Shown one piece after another: positions 24,201 through 36,664 of a stretch of 64,000 nucleotides of DNA. Positions within the stretch are counted from its first letter, which is position 1; each line of letters starts with the position of its first letter. The notes beneath the pieces were generated by a model. The model worked only from the letters and a program-made list of their open reading frames with translations. It made no database searches and was not told the DNA's origin. Origin of the DNA: Astrocystis sublimbata (Eukaryota; Ascomycota; Sordariomycetes; Xylariales; Xylariaceae); the NCBI GenBank assembly GCA_022453515.1, contig JAJNNY010000039.1, positions 248,001 to 312,000 on the forward strand. Direction: 5' to 3'. Made by a program: the position numbers and the translations under genes.

Positions 24201-25642
24201 CATCACGTAGGTATCTTTTCTCTATTTTTCGCTTTTCTTTCTCTTCCCCCCCGGCTGGGTCGCGGCACCGCCCACTACCGATCGTACCCTGCGCGGTCTG
24301 TCGACGCACTGTCCCGACACTGTACTATCCATCAGCATTGGGCTACTGGCCTGACCGGCAATGGCAATGGCGATGGCACTTGACAGACTTGGACACTTGC
24401 ACCTGCACGGGGTCAGCCACCCCCCAGCAGCCACTTGGTTGGGGCGCTGTATCTATTGCGCTTTGGCTCTCTTCGGCTCTCAGGCAGCTGCTCTCGGCCT
24501 GCCCTGCCGCGCCCTTCCGCGGCCACTGCACACCCATTGCAGAACCACTGCGTCGGGGGTACCGGTAGGTTAGGTGGTGGATGGGTATGGGCGGCAGGTA
24601 CCTCCCAAGCTGGAATGAATCTGGACAAGCACACACAGCCAACGGCAGCAGAGGCGGGCTAGGTTAGGCTAGTTCGCCTGGCTAGTCTGTCGCTGGGAGC
24701 AGGCAATCTCGCTCTCTGCCCAGCCTGCACCCAAACACTCGAGCATCCAAGCACACCCAACGCCCCCAGCACCCAGCACCCAGCAGTAAGTAGCAGTAGT
24801 AGTCGCCGTCTCCTCCCCCAAGACACAGTCCCCAGCAGCCACCCAGCGCTGCACCGTTTTGGTAGGTCCCCCCCGTTCCTCCCTCTCCAATACACACGCT
24901 CGCTCGCTCGCACGCACGCACGCACACACATACCTACACACACCGTACACGCTACTCGCCTGGGCCTGTCCCTCGCATTCTTCCTCCTCTCTCACCCTCT
25001 CTTCCTTCCCAACTCGAACAATCCAATCGACCTCCCCGACGCCTCACCCTCTCGTATACAACCCCTCGACCCTTTCGAAAGCGACAACACCTTCTGCGCC
25101 TACTATCGAGTCGCCTTCCACCTTCGACCTGCTGCAGTCTCACCACCACTCGAGGCGCATCCCTCCTCGTCGAGCTCCTTCGTCCTGTCCACGATCCTCC
25201 GCGCGACTCGAGACGTTCTCCGTGATCACTTTGGCCTTCCTGCTCCTCGCATCGTAATCTTTGAGGCATCCTCGGTTACCTATCGTAGTAGCGTCGAGGC
25301 TCTCGCCGACTTTGCAACATTGTCTTGGGTCCGAAAAATCGAAAACTCTTTTGTCGTTGTCCTCTTTGTGCGTGTTGCTGCCGCCTCCGCGGCTGCCGTT
25401 AACACCTCATCGAGTCCTGCGTCGACTCGCAGTCGCCTCCGCTACTCTCCTGCGTCTCGCGACTCTCGCGACGATTGACGCATGGTCGTCACACGACTCT
25501 GACTGCTTCGGACCAACGCCCAACGACCACATCACTGGCGCGTCACCCATCGATTCGTCGTCATGCCACCCGCATCTCGAAGATAATCCCTCTTACCCAC
25601 TACCGCCTCAACATCTCACTCTCGTGAGGTGTATGATAGATT

Positions 25643-28474
25643 ATGACAGAAAAGGTCCCCTCCCTCCTCACACAATTACCGACTCCGAGTCAGACGGTTG
25701 TCCCCAGTCTCAAGTCCGCACCTCCCATACCCAACAATGTATACAACAAGACTGCGGCACCGACTGAAGAAGAGCCATACACGATTAAATGTATCTGCGA
25801 CTTCACTGACGACGACGGGAGCACGATATATTGTGATTCATGCGACACATGGCAGCATATTCAATGCTACTATCCCTTCAACCGCGACGAGGTCGCACGA
25901 GAAGATTTCAATCATTGCTGTGTGGATTGCAACCCACGAGTCCTCGATCGGCAGCAAGCCAACGAGCGCCAGGTTCTGCGGCAAGCCAAGGGCACCCATA
26001 CAGAGGTCTCGGAACGAAAATCGACCAAACGGCCTCCATCTAAGAACCAGAAGAAGAAGGCCAGACCCACAGATCTAGGTTTGAATGGTCACGCCGGCCC
26101 CGAAAACAATACCAAACAGTCCCACGATGCCGCGCACACTCACCAGCACAAGAAGTCGAAGAGCGTTCATCGCCCCAGCCAGTCAATCAGCTCGCAGGCT
26201 CCCAAACGTAGCCCTTCGTACGGCCACAAGACAGCCAACCCACACGGTCATCCCCCGAGTCCAGCGACCACACCCTCTGAACTTCCTTACGAGACCGAGA
26301 TCCACAATTACTCTCATGGTTTTCTGGAGTTGTACAAGGAGGATCGAGACGTTGCCATTGTTCAGACAAATTCGTTTGTGAGTTTGATAATATCTAACAT
26401 GCTCTCATCATGGCTACGTGATGGCGCAACGATGAGGCGAGAGACCGGATGGCTTTACACGGATGTATTCCAAGTCTTACCAGTCAACATCGATTCCCTC
26501 AAAGTAACCCCGCAAGTTCGGTCGAAGAAGATGCTTGTGGGCTCGGATACAATGATACACTGGGAATACTTGAGCTCACCGCAAGCCGTCGATAAGAATG
26601 TCCCCCTCATTGAGCTCAACGGCCAAATCGGCATTCAAAAGAACTATTGCGAAGATCCAAATAACAGATGGCAAGAGCTCACTTCCCCACTACCCTTCGT
26701 CTTCTTCCATCCAATGCTTCCATTGTATATCGACACGCGAAAGGAAGGCTCGCAGGCCCGGTTTGTCCGCCGGAGTTGCAAACCCAACGCGACACTTGAC
26801 ACCTACCTATCGGCTGGGCCCGAATATCACTTTTGGCTAGTTAGCGATCGGCCTATCGAGCCCAATGAGCAAATTACGATTCCGTGGGAGTTCAAGCTAC
26901 AAAATGATGTGGCAAGAAGATGGTTGCAGCTACTGGGCCTCAGCGACGATGTGGATAAGCAACCCGAATACGATGAGCAAGAAACCGAGACGTATCAGAG
27001 TATTGGTGCGTGGGTGCATACTATACTTTCGGAGTACGGCGGTTGTGCCTGCGACCTGGGCCCGGACTGTGCATTTGATCGATTTCACCGAACCTACATC
27101 CTGGGCGCACACCGTAACAACAAGGTTTCCAAAACGAAAAAGTCACGCAAGCCTAAAGTTAATAATCATAACAACAACAACGTCTCACCTTCCAGCACTG
27201 GTAAAGCAACAAATAGCCGCGCAGCTAGTGAGGGCCACTTAGAGGAAGGTGCGGACAATGATTCTGCATCCTCCCGAAGTAAACCCCCCAGCCGCGATAT
27301 GACCCCCGCTCCTCGCCAGGGTTCCTTCGACACGCTTGGAGTCTTGACTGGATTGACGGACCGGGATAAACGCAAAATTCAGATAGTTGAAGACTCATTC
27401 AGGCGAATGGAGCAACAGCCACCGCCTCGGAAGAAGAAGCGTATCTCGGATGGAGCTGGCAGTTCGCATTCGGGGACTTCCAAGACCAAATCCAAAAGTG
27501 CCTCGACCAATACAGCGAGCGGGAATTCTGCAATAGAAACACGCTATGTTGATGCCGGCACCTCGGGTAGTGTTGGTGGCTCACCAACAAGTACAGTGTC
27601 GCCTACTACCGCTAACGCATTCAAGCAATCGGACCGGCGAACCTCAACCTACACCCCACAGCGTACTGTCTCGCAGGGCCCTCGTCCCGAGTATTGTGAT
27701 GCATCGATGCAGACGGATCCCGTGGATGGAGCGTGGTTCAGCGAAGACCAACAGTCAAAGAAGCCGAGGAGGCGTGTTGTTCCTCTATCCAAGCGGCTAC
27801 TAGCAAGTAGACATCAGATGCGTGCTGATGACGACTCGCGTAGGGTGAGTGTCAGCGCATCTCCTACCTCGGTAGCGTCAGCTTTGGTCAAGATGGACTT
27901 GAGCTCGCCCACAACATTACAAGGTGCCACTCCAACTCCTGAAAGGGCCGATGAAAAGGCCGATGAAAAGGTCGACGATAAAGTCGACATCCCAGCGACT
28001 AGGAAAGACTCTGGAGCAGGCAGTACAGTGGATGATACGCCGATGGATGATGCTCCTATGGATTCGCCTTCAAGAACCAAAACCCCACCCTTGAAAGACC
28101 CGATACCCAAACCCGTTCCTGCTGAGCTTCGAGTCCAGTTGCCCCCTGTCCCGGCATTTAACAGCCCGCAAGTACTGGGTAACACAATTACACCACTATC
28201 TGCAAGTGAAGGTGCTGTTCAATCACCATTATCAGCAAGCGGTCCTCAATGCCCTCTAATGGCCCCTCCGGTGAACGGTGTCTTGGTGCAGCCGAGTCCT
28301 GTCAAGAAGACATTAACGTGGAGTGATTACAAAAGCCGTCACAAGAATACGGCTGCCGCGAAGACGTCGACCTCGCTAAAACCCCCTGCTGCAAGTGGTG
28401 AAGAGATCAAATCACCTGTCAGTGCGGATATCGTCATGTCTGACTCGCCAGTCGAAAAGGCCATCGATCACTAA
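25643..28474 (+). CDS. set3: PHD finger and SET domain protein, Set3 orthologue
   Basis: Set3 is the scaffold of the Set3 histone-deacetylase complex, which binds methylated H3K4 through its PHD finger. This is one uninterrupted frame of 943 residues. The PHD finger lies at about residues 49-98 (CICDFTDDDG, YCDSCDTWQHIQCYYP, HCCVDC). A basic linker follows, then a SET domain at about 215-430 with TGWLYTDVF, NGQIGIQKNYC, RRSCKPNATL and EQITIPWEF. The usual NHSC catalytic motif reads RRSC, as I recall for the Set3/MLL5 group, so methyltransferase activity is unlikely. The rest is serine- and proline-rich disorder with a KADEKVDDKVD-like repeat near 770. The start ATG gives a sensible N-terminus; an upstream 5' UTR intron is possible. 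Confidence 0.9.
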   Translation: MTEKVPSLLTQLPTPSQTVVPSLKSAPPIPNNVYNKTAAPTEEEPYTIKCICDFTDDDGSTIYCDSCDTWQHIQCYYPFNRDEVAREDFNHCCVDCNPRVLDRQQANERQVLRQAKGTHTEVSERKSTKRPPSKNQKKKARPTDLGLNGHAGPENNTKQSHDAAHTHQHKKSKSVHRPSQSISSQAPKRSPSYGHKTANPHGHPPSPATTPSELPYETEIHNYSHGFLELYKEDRDVAIVQTNSFVSLIISNMLSSWLRDGATMRRETGWLYTDVFQVLPVNIDSLKVTPQVRSKKMLVGSDTMIHWEYLSSPQAVDKNVPLIELNGQIGIQKNYCEDPNNRWQELTSPLPFVFFHPMLPLYIDTRKEGSQARFVRRSCKPNATLDTYLSAGPEYHFWLVSDRPIEPNEQITIPWEFKLQNDVARRWLQLLGLSDDVDKQPEYDEQETETYQSIGAWVHTILSEYGGCACDLGPDCAFDRFHRTYILGAHRNNKVSKTKKSRKPKVNNHNNNNVSPSSTGKATNSRAASEGHLEEGADNDSASSRSKPPSRDMTPAPRQGSFDTLGVLTGLTDRDKRKIQIVEDSFRRMEQQPPPRKKKRISDGAGSSHSGTSKTKSKSASTNTASGNSAIETRYVDAGTSGSVGGSPTSTVSPTTANAFKQSDRRTSTYTPQRTVSQGPRPEYCDASMQTDPVDGAWFSEDQQSKKPRRRVVPLSKRLLASRHQMRADDDSRRVSVSASPTSVASALVKMDLSSPTTLQGATPTPERADEKADEKVDDKVDIPATRKDSGAGSTVDDTPMDDAPMDSPSRTKTPPLKDPIPKPVPAELRVQLPPVPAFNSPQVLGNTITPLSASEGAVQSPLSASGPQCPLMAPPVNGVLVQPSPVKKTLTWSDYKSRHKNTAAAKTSTSLKPPAASGEEIKSPVSADIVMSDSPVEKAIDH

Positions 28475-30384
28475 AATTCTTCTCTTTTTCCCACGAATAC
28501 CTCAGTATATCCCGAATCGAAACAGTCAGGTCTGCGAATACGCAGTCCTGGGCTATCCTTGAACACGCCCTTCACAATATCTCTATAACGGCAGGGGCAA
28601 TCGTGGTGATTTATCTGTTATTTTCATGCCTGGCGTTGGGGGGAAACGGCTTCTAACACGGCGTATAAGTCGGATGCGGTTTCAACGGTGCGATTCATTC
28701 CAAGATTATTCCAAAAGGACGGTATGCGCCATTGTGTGCAGGCGGTCCGATGCGATCATCCTTTTGGCTTTTTGTGGTTTCATCCGGACACACTCAAGAT
28801 GGTTCTCAGGTGTGTGGCGTCAAGATGGGGGGGAATGGAACAAGCACAAACATTGGTGTGCTTGCTCGGTCAGAACTCACTCACCACGATTCAAGTGGGC
28901 TGTATATGTACTACTAAAAGAAACTCGCGGCGGCAACTTTTGCACAAATGACAAATGCCCTAGATACCTCCTTTTGGGGCCTCCAGGGCTTCGAGGGCTG
29001 GGCTTTGGCTTCCCTTCTTACGATGAATTTGTTGTTGTATGTTTATATGGATTCATGTACGTGTATGTGTGTGTCTGCGTGCATGTATGATAGGGTGCTG
29101 GCTGGAAGTTGGAAGGCTGGCAATCAGGCAGACGAGGCAGACAAGGTGCTGTCACGCTACGAGCGCGTAGCGTAGTATAGTTAGCTGCTTTGACTGGCTG
29201 GCTGGCTGGCTGACTGACTGATTGAGTCAGTGAGTCGAGTCTTGAGGAATGGAATCAAATAAGAAATTCTCGTGACCGAATGCGATATGTGATGTGTGAT
29301 TTGTACTGTAGTGGATGAGGGCTATGTATGATTGCGTACGACTGTGTGTGTGTGTTTGTTTGTGTGAATAATGAGATGCATTTGGGAGACTGCACCTTTT
29401 TCGTTCTATTGCTGCGGTTTAGTGGTTTTGGTGCGAGACGGAATGGTGGGTGGAGTCGAGGCGACGTGTACAGAATGACCAGTACTGTACTGTACATAGA
29501 AAGCCCCGCCGGATAGGCACTTTTGACAAGTCGGCGTTGAGTAATGCCTAAATGCAGGGAAGGGGAGCCAAGATTGCTGCCAGTTGGCGCGGTTTGGTTG
29601 GTGTAATGGGGGAGCTGCTAAGCTGGCTGGCTAAGCTGAGCTAACATGGCGAGCATGGGGACTTTGAGGATGCGAGGGGGGTTGATTGGCTTGATGGAAG
29701 GTGACTAAGGGTGGATTAGGTATGTGTTGGTAGGGAGGCTAGATATATGATGCTTGTTGGATTTAAGTGTATTTCTAGTAGGTATGGAGGGTAATGTTGA
29801 TTAGATGAACGAGGTCAGGCAGGGGATGCGATGGTGATGATGATGACGATGTAGAAGAATATGAAGGTTGGGCGAGAGGGGGAATAGATCTGGGAGACAT
29901 GTTGATGATATGCTGTTGAGGCTGTCTGACGTGTCCGGATGGTAGGATGTCACGAGCATTGATTGAACGCTGTTGATGTTGCCATTCTTATGCGAGAGTG
30001 ATTGCCCGATATCGTGGTCTGGAAAATAAATGAAGTAGGTACTTGCCATTCTTAAGAAAACAACATACCGGAGCTCGAGATAGGTTAATTCGGTCAGAGT
30101 TGGCTGTCTAGTTAGCAATAGCAGCAGTAGGGTAGGGTATTTATGGTAGAGTCTTAGATAGTTGTACCACGGCTTGTGAGCATCTAGATAGCTTCAGGCA
30201 ACCACCTGCGCGGACCACGTAGGGATGGTTATGCCTCGATGAACGAGATAGTATATATACACTTGGTGGAAGTCACACGAAAAAGAGTAAAAGGAAAGTC
30301 ATTAACAAAAGATTAGTTATAGATGCTGCAAGTCACGGTTTCAGGGTGAGGCATATCACGAGGGAAAAAGACAACGCAAAAATT
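28475..30384. other. non-coding stretch after the Set3 gene
   Basis: Contains the set3 3' UTR and simple sequence: a GGCT/GACT run at about 29190-29245, TG repeats at about 29345-29366, and GCTGGCT/GCTAAGCT repeats near 29617-29642. Open frames here are repeat-driven and none is called. Confidence 0.4.
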
Positions 30385-30456
30385 AGGAGCGAATGGGAAT
30401 TGAACCCATGACCTATCGGACTGCAGCCGATTGCTCTACCTCTGAGCTACCACTCC
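30385..30456 (-). tRNA. tRNA-Cys (GCA)
   Basis: On the minus strand the acceptor stem GGAGTGG pairs with TCGCTCC (with G-T pairs), the discriminator is T as in eukaryotic tRNA-Cys, and the D-arm is GCTCAGAGGTAGAGC. The anticodon stem ATCGG/CCGAT encloses CTGCAGT, so the anticodon is GCA. The T-arm is TGGGTTCAATTCCCA. There is no intron, and T-rich sequence follows the 3' end. Confidence 0.93.
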
Positions 30457-31517
30457 CTTCTGAAACAATGCTCACATTGGTTGAATATGCCAATGCTGGT
30501 TATCTTCATATATGATCCAATTGTGCGCGGTAAGAAAACTAATTAGCTTAGGTGGTGGAGAGGGATTACATGTGTACCAATCCAATACTTAAAGTATGGG
30601 AGATGGCTAGAAACTACATAGTTTATACAGACTTGTGCTAGGAAGACGAAGGAATGAAAATTAAAGGGCATAGCGATTTAGGCAGTGAATTCTAATTTGG
30701 CCAGATGAATTGTCGCGACTTGTTGACATGGTACTGAGCTGGCTGGCGCTCTGCTCTTATATTCTACAGTTGCCCCTCGCTTCCTCTCTATGTAGGCCGA
30801 GGGGTTGGATAAGCGTTGCAAACGAAGGATGTGTAGATGAATCAGGAAAATGAGCAGATGACCTGGCGACTTTGGTCGATACGCATGGGTTAGAGGGCGC
30901 GGTGCATGACATGCGCTGTCGAAAGGGCTGACATTAATATAGTCGACGGTCGTACTTGATGGTCTTTTGGGACGAAAGCGTTGCGTAGAAAAGGGGTAGG
31001 ATGCACAAAGGTCTACGACGGATTCATGCCGACTTTGAAGAGAGTGAGCGTGCTTGATTTTGGAAGCTACATGGTATCAAAGAACTCTGGGGGCGTCTCT
31101 AATATCTTATTCTTGGTAGACAGGTAGACAGACGGACACAATAGGCAAACAGATCCAATAGATAGACATGTTAACGAAGACAGTGATAGAGACAGAGACG
31201 AAGAAGGTGGGAAATGTAAGCTACTAGTAATGTTGAGCAATAGCATTATAAGATTATACACATAATTGGACTGTATATATTGTCTAAATGGTACAATTGA
31301 CAACAAGTCTCAAATGCTGGTGTATACGTAGTTCGAAAAGCCTGCTGTTACCTTCACGACCTCTTGTAAGTAAGACACCGTCAGCTCAACATCAACTCGT
31401 GGACTCAGGAATGCAAGATTTTCACGTCTCACCTAGCATACCATGCCACTGTCGAAAAATCCTACCAGGAGCACGATTTGGTAAAAGGCATGTGCAAATC
31501 TTACATTGCTCAGTCGC
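30457..31517. other. intergenic, tRNA-Cys to oxoprolinase
   Basis: About 1 kb of AT-richer sequence with no supported gene. Short frames at 31067-31306 and 31288-31569 have no family resemblance, and the second overlaps the last oxoprolinase exon. Confidence 0.4.
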
Positions 31518-34500
31518 TCAAGCTTCAATCAACGATCCGAAAGCGCCGCCACCAGGGCTCCCTAGATAGTAGAGGCGGTTAGCGTCAAGCAATACATACA
31601 GATATATAATATAGGACTCGTCAGACTTACGAATGATTATCCTATCCCCTTTCCGCATGTGGCAGGTATTCTTAGCACCCAGATTGATCTCGCGGCTGCC
31701 GTGTTCGTCGTGGCGCACCCAAATGTTCTCTCCAGACTGTCCGGCTTCTCCCCCCGCGAGACCAAAAGGACGGACGGTACGCCGCTCGCTCAAGACACTG
31801 ACCTCCAGCGGCACCCTGAATTCGATCTCTCGCACAACGCCGTTGCCGCCCGGGTTGCGACCGCGGCCTCCCGAGCCGGCACGGATGCCAAATTGGTGCA
31901 GGATGCAAGGGTACCGCCTCTCAAGCGATTCTGGGTCAGTGATGCGCGTGTTCGTCATGTGGACGTGAACTCCCGATTGGCCAACCCAGTCGGGGCCTGC
32001 GCCAGCTCCTCCGGCGATCGTCTAGTTCCTATGAGCATGATACCGCACTTGATGCGTTCGTGAGCGGCCTCCCCTGGGATTAATCACTCACCTCGTAGTA
32101 CCCAAAACCCGGCTTCGCCTTGCCGTCCACAATCTGCCCCCCGAACCCAAAAGTCAGGTTGTTACAGGTGCCCTGACTAGCAGCCGCTGCTTGAAAGGCC
32201 CGCAACACGAGGTCCGTCACACGCTGCGAGGTCTCCACGTTGCCGCCTACCGTGGCGGCGCCTACCGAGGGGGAGAGTATGGTGCCCGCCGGCAAGATGA
32301 CCTCTATGGGAGTGAGACAGCCCTGGTTCAGCGGTATGTCCTCCTTAACGAGAGAACGCAGCACGTAGATGATGGCACTGAAGGTAATGGCGCGGGGGGC
32401 GTTGAGGTTGCCGTATATCTCTTTCGACGTGCCTGTGAAGTCAAAGGTGGCCGAGCCGCTGTCCCGATGTATGCGGATCTTCAGCTTAAGCACCGAGCCG
32501 TCATCCATGTAGTCTTCTGCCTCTAAGGGGAGGCCCTGGAAGTCGTCGTATACTCTTTGAAGCAACCGACGCACAACAGCTTCTGCGTTGGTTTGGATGG
32601 CAATCATGTATTTCTGGGAAAGGGGGTTTAGCACAGATCCGTGTCACAACATTGAGTGCCGTGGAATCAATTACCTGCACTGTCGCTAGGCTATATGTGG
32701 CGATGCACTCCTGAATCAGAAGGGCGCCCTTGGTGTTGGCTGCAACCTGAGCCTTGAGGTCGCTGATATTGTCGTTCCAGGTCCGAGTCCCGGTGCACCC
32801 TGGGTAGCTTGCGGGTTTCTCCAGCATGATCTCTCGGAGTCCCTTTTCGTTGAAGACGCCACCCTCAACCAGCTTGAAGGATAGAAATGAAGCTCCTTCC
32901 TGCCAGATCTCTTTGGAGTGCGGAGGCATGGAGCCGGCCGCGATTCCGCCAATGTCGGCGTGGTGTGCACGAGAGGCAGTCCAGAACAACACCTCGTTGG
33001 TGTTTGGGTCTATGACTGGAGATATGACGGTGATGTCGGGCAAGTGAGAGCCGCCAGCGGCTGGGTGGTTGGACACCAATACGTCACCCGGCTTGAGCGT
33101 GTTGCCGTATTTCTCAGCCTGGTATGCTACGGCGTAGCTCATAGCACCGAGATGGCAGGGCTTTTTTCGCGTTGCGTCGTTAGCATCAAATTCATTTATA
33201 AGTTACACAGCGAGGAGACTTACGATATGAGGCGCGTTGGCGACAAGGCCGCCTGTCGGAGAGAATATGGCACAGGAGTAGTCGAGTCGCTCCTTGATAT
33301 TGATGGATACTGATGTGAGCTGCAGCGCGCGCCCCATCTGCTCTGCAATGCTCATGAAGCGATCTAGTCCGGGTCAGTTCGAATAGGTATGTAGAGAAGA
33401 CGAGGCCGAGACAGTGCATTAAGAGGCGAGGGAGGGTACTTACGTCCAAAAACAGAAAGCTGGATGGGACCGACGACCTCCGTCTCTTCTGGTCTGGCTA
33501 CGGTTAAAGAACCGGCGGCACCGTTAGTTGCGGGAGTTTCTAGGGCCCTCTCCAGAATTAAATGACGTGGGAGCACAGTTGCTAGCCACCCTGGCTGTAC
33601 TATGATGGTCTGCGTCTGGTCTAGAATGATAGCCGGCCCGGCTACCTGGTGACCTGGCTTCAATTCCTCGAGCTTGTAAAGATAGGCGTCACGCCAAGCA
33701 GATGCCGTGAAAAGCTTGACTGTCTTCACACTCTGGTCTTTACCTGCAGCCTTGATCCGAAGGGAATTTCGTGCTCTCGAGACTCCTGCCTCTTCTACAG
33801 CAGCCGACTTTCCGAGAGCTCGAACGCGGATATCCTCCACGATGATGTCGTGGTCCATTGTGAACCCGAATTCCTCAAGGTGCTGCTTCGAGAAGACATC
33901 GGAGAACTTCCATGAGTCGGCCGGCTTGTGAATCATGAGACTGTTATTAGTGCCCTTATATCGTAGGTTCAAGAACATTTCGTGTTCGATCCTGGCACCA
34001 GAGAATCCCTGTGCCCTCAGTGCTTCGTCGGCTTCGTCATTCAGTAGCTTGAACTTGCTTTCGAGCTGCTCGGACGACATAGCGTGCAGCGTTTCAGCTA
34101 GAGGCCGCTGGATCTCGTGTGTCAGATCTGCTAGTGCCATGCCATAGGCAGACAAGATAGACGAGAGTTGGTGGATTGTAACACGCTCGATTCCCAAAGC
34201 CTCGGCCACATCGCAGGCGTGCTGGCCACCAGCGCCTCCGAAGGTTGCCAAGACGTGGTCTGAAGTGCGGATTCCACGGCCTTCTGTTAGCGAGCGTATG
34301 GGCCGACTCATACTCTCATTGGCTATCCGCAGAAAACCACTGGCGACTTCCTCCGGCGTGAAGGACAAGCCCTCCGAGTTGATTGTCTCGGTTAGCTTGA
34401 TGAATGCTTTGGCCGTCGCGTCTTGGTCCAAAGGCTCGTTTTCATCTGGACCGAAGATGGATGGGAAATACTCAGGTCGTAAGCGACCTAGGAAAAGATT

Positions 34501-35923
34501 TGCGTCGGTGACTGTCAGAGGACCCCCTTTGCGATAGCAGACGGGCCCCGGGTGCGCTGAAGCGGACTAATATCGGGAGGTTTAGAAGTGTGATCGCAAC
34601 CATGAATTGTCGATAGAACTTACATCGGGCCCTATTGCGAACAGACCATTTTTCCAGTGCAGAATGGAGCCTCCACCTGCTGCGACCGTGTCTATATGAA
34701 GTTGCGGTATTTGGATTGTGACCTCGGCGGTCTCGGTCTCGAAGACATGATCATACTCACCAGCAAAGCGACTTACATCTGTCGATGTGCCACCCATATC
34801 AAATCCAAGAACTGGTGTCGGATCCTCCGGATCCCAACACGACTGCGCATAGCCAATGACACCACCAGCGGGACCAGAGAGGATAGCACGGAGACCGGAA
34901 AAATTCCTCCAGAGGCAGAGACCACCGTCACTCTTCATGAAGAGCAACTTGTCGGCTATCGCATCAAGACCACCCTTAAAGCCGTCGCCGAAATTCTTAA
35001 CATACCGTGAGATAAGGGGTGATAGGTAGGCATCCGCTGTCACAGAGTTTCCTCTTGATACCATCTTGATCTACATTGCCGTGTAAGCAAGGTTGCACAC
35101 CGCGCGTCGGGGGAAAGGAGGGCGGGGCCGTTACCATGGGCTGCAGCTCTGATGATACGGACACTTCGAATCCCATCTCTCGAGCAAGTGCCGCTACTTG
35201 ATCTTCGTGTGCAGTGAACAAGTAGGAATGAATAAAACAAATAGCGACCGTCCGGAAGCCTTCTCCCCAAAGCTTTTCAAGCTTGTCTCGCACTTGATCC
35301 ATGTCTGGTGTCTTCAAGATACGCACCGGCTCACCAGTCTGTCCCTCGACCAGTGCCTCATCTTTGGTAATGTCGATAGGCTGCTTGTCCGGGTTCTCAA
35401 GATACTCCTCCATGGTAACCCGCTCGTCAATTTCAACGACTTTTCCGTACAGGTTCTGCAGCTTCTGGACACTCAGATCAAAGATGTGAGGGCGCGCTTG
35501 GTTACCAATTACGAGCAGATCATTGAATCCCTTCGTAGTTAGAAATGCAATCCGCTCCCCCTTCCGCTCAAGGAGGGCGTTTGTTGCGATTGTCGTGCCC
35601 ATGCGAATTGACTCGACATCAGAGATATCAAGGAGCTCATTGCGAGGCAGGTTGTGCCCACGAAAGTGTGAGAGCACCTGCCGGATTCCTTCTGTTGGTG
35701 CATCATGGTAGTTGGCTGGGTCTACCGATAAAAGCTTGAAGACGGCTTCAGGCTTTGAAGAGTTGGGGATATATGCGTGGACATCAGTGAATGTACCGCC
35801 TCGATCTGTATCCTTGTTAGTTTCGTACCCCTAGTCATATCAATGTGAGCAACTGCTGGGGTGACCATACATACCTATGGCGATACGAATGCCACTAGCT
35901 AGCTCAACGTTCGATGCAGGCAT
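31518..35923 (-). CDS. 5-oxoprolinase / hydantoinase A-B fusion protein
   Basis: ATP-dependent lactam hydrolase family that opens 5-oxoproline to glutamate or related hydantoins. Nine exons join in phase: 35923-35875, 35805-35135, 35070-34624, 34566-33444, 33363-33224, 33160-32675, 32613-32092, 32021-31631 and 31561-31518, giving 1290 residues, the normal length for eukaryotic 5-oxoprolinase. The N-terminal HyuA-like half has [43 protein letters not shown] and [19 protein letters not shown]. The C-terminal HyuB-like half has [44 protein letters not shown] and an SPGGGAFG end. It is divergent from the adjacent transporter gene with about 0.7 kb between the starts, suggesting co-regulation. The substrate could be 5-oxoproline, a substituted 5-oxoproline or a hydantoin. 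Confidence 0.93.
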
Positions 35924-36664
35924 TTTGTGACTTCAATTATGACACCTGAAAGACAGGAACGGAGTGTATTCAATATCTGCGATACCATTTCTTTTCATGA
36001 GATTGCGGTTGTAATACTCTAAGTTATATCATCATATTGATGGGGATGAGTGAGTTCTCCTATTCAGTGACATTGGTTCTGTCCCGGCACGGTGGACCGA
36101 CTGTTGGCTAGCTATCACCGAGCTGGAAAACCAATGCAACAGCATTAGCGAACAATCAGATTACTACCAGACAAGGCCGATCACTGTGAAATCCTCGGTC
36201 GGGATTTCCGATAGTCGATAATAGTGTGCGGCCAAGCTAGTCTCCTCTTCGGTCACCCTAGCCGAGAGGGGGAGGGGGGCAGGGCGCTTTCGGTATCTGT
36301 GACCGAGATATCGGCTTTCGCCCGAAAAGACGTGGTCCCTCAGGCATGGAAGGTAATTAGTTGTCGCTGATATCATTCTGATAAGAGTGAGTATTATACT
36401 CGTATCTGTGGTTGCATAAGGCACATCTAATCTAATCATCGCCCTTAGTGAAACGAGCCTTATACGGAGAGCGACTTCTAGGTCCAGACCAATATCTACT
36501 GGGCCGTGAGAAAGAGATTACATAAACTTACATACCGTCTCTTTACATCCAGCCTCAAATAAATATCATTACCCAATCCTGTTACGGGGTTCATATGGTG
36601 TTGCTTCTCCGAGGTACCAATCAACCCATATTTGTATTCTGACACTTTTGCCCTGGTGCTAGTC
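35924..36664. other. shared promoter region, oxoprolinase / transporter
   Basis: 741 bp between two divergent starts. GATA-like sites occur (for example 'gataagagtg' near 36380), which would fit nitrogen control, but such short sites are common by chance. No gene is present. Confidence 0.35.

Larger units (their letters stand above)
19019..25642. other. 6.6-kb gene-poor region
   Basis: No open frame in this stretch resembles a known family. It contains a promoter-like block at about 19920-20120, a short inverted repeat at 21227-21253, ACCTAGGTACCTAC-like motifs (for example 23626-23640) and simple CA/GC repeats at about 24890-24945. The last ~800 bp are pyrimidine-rich and would be the promoter and long leader of the Set3-like gene. 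Genes of several small exons or non-coding RNA genes could be missed here. Confidence 0.4.

Noticed and set aside
24071..24568. 165-codon frame upstream of the Set3-like gene
   Set aside because: Pyrimidine-rich, low-complexity composition typical of a promoter or leader; no domain resemblance.
29190..29245. GGCTGGCT / GACTGACT repeats considered as a CRISPR-like or satellite array
   Set aside because: Short degenerate simple sequence without spacers; a eukaryotic microsatellite-like run.
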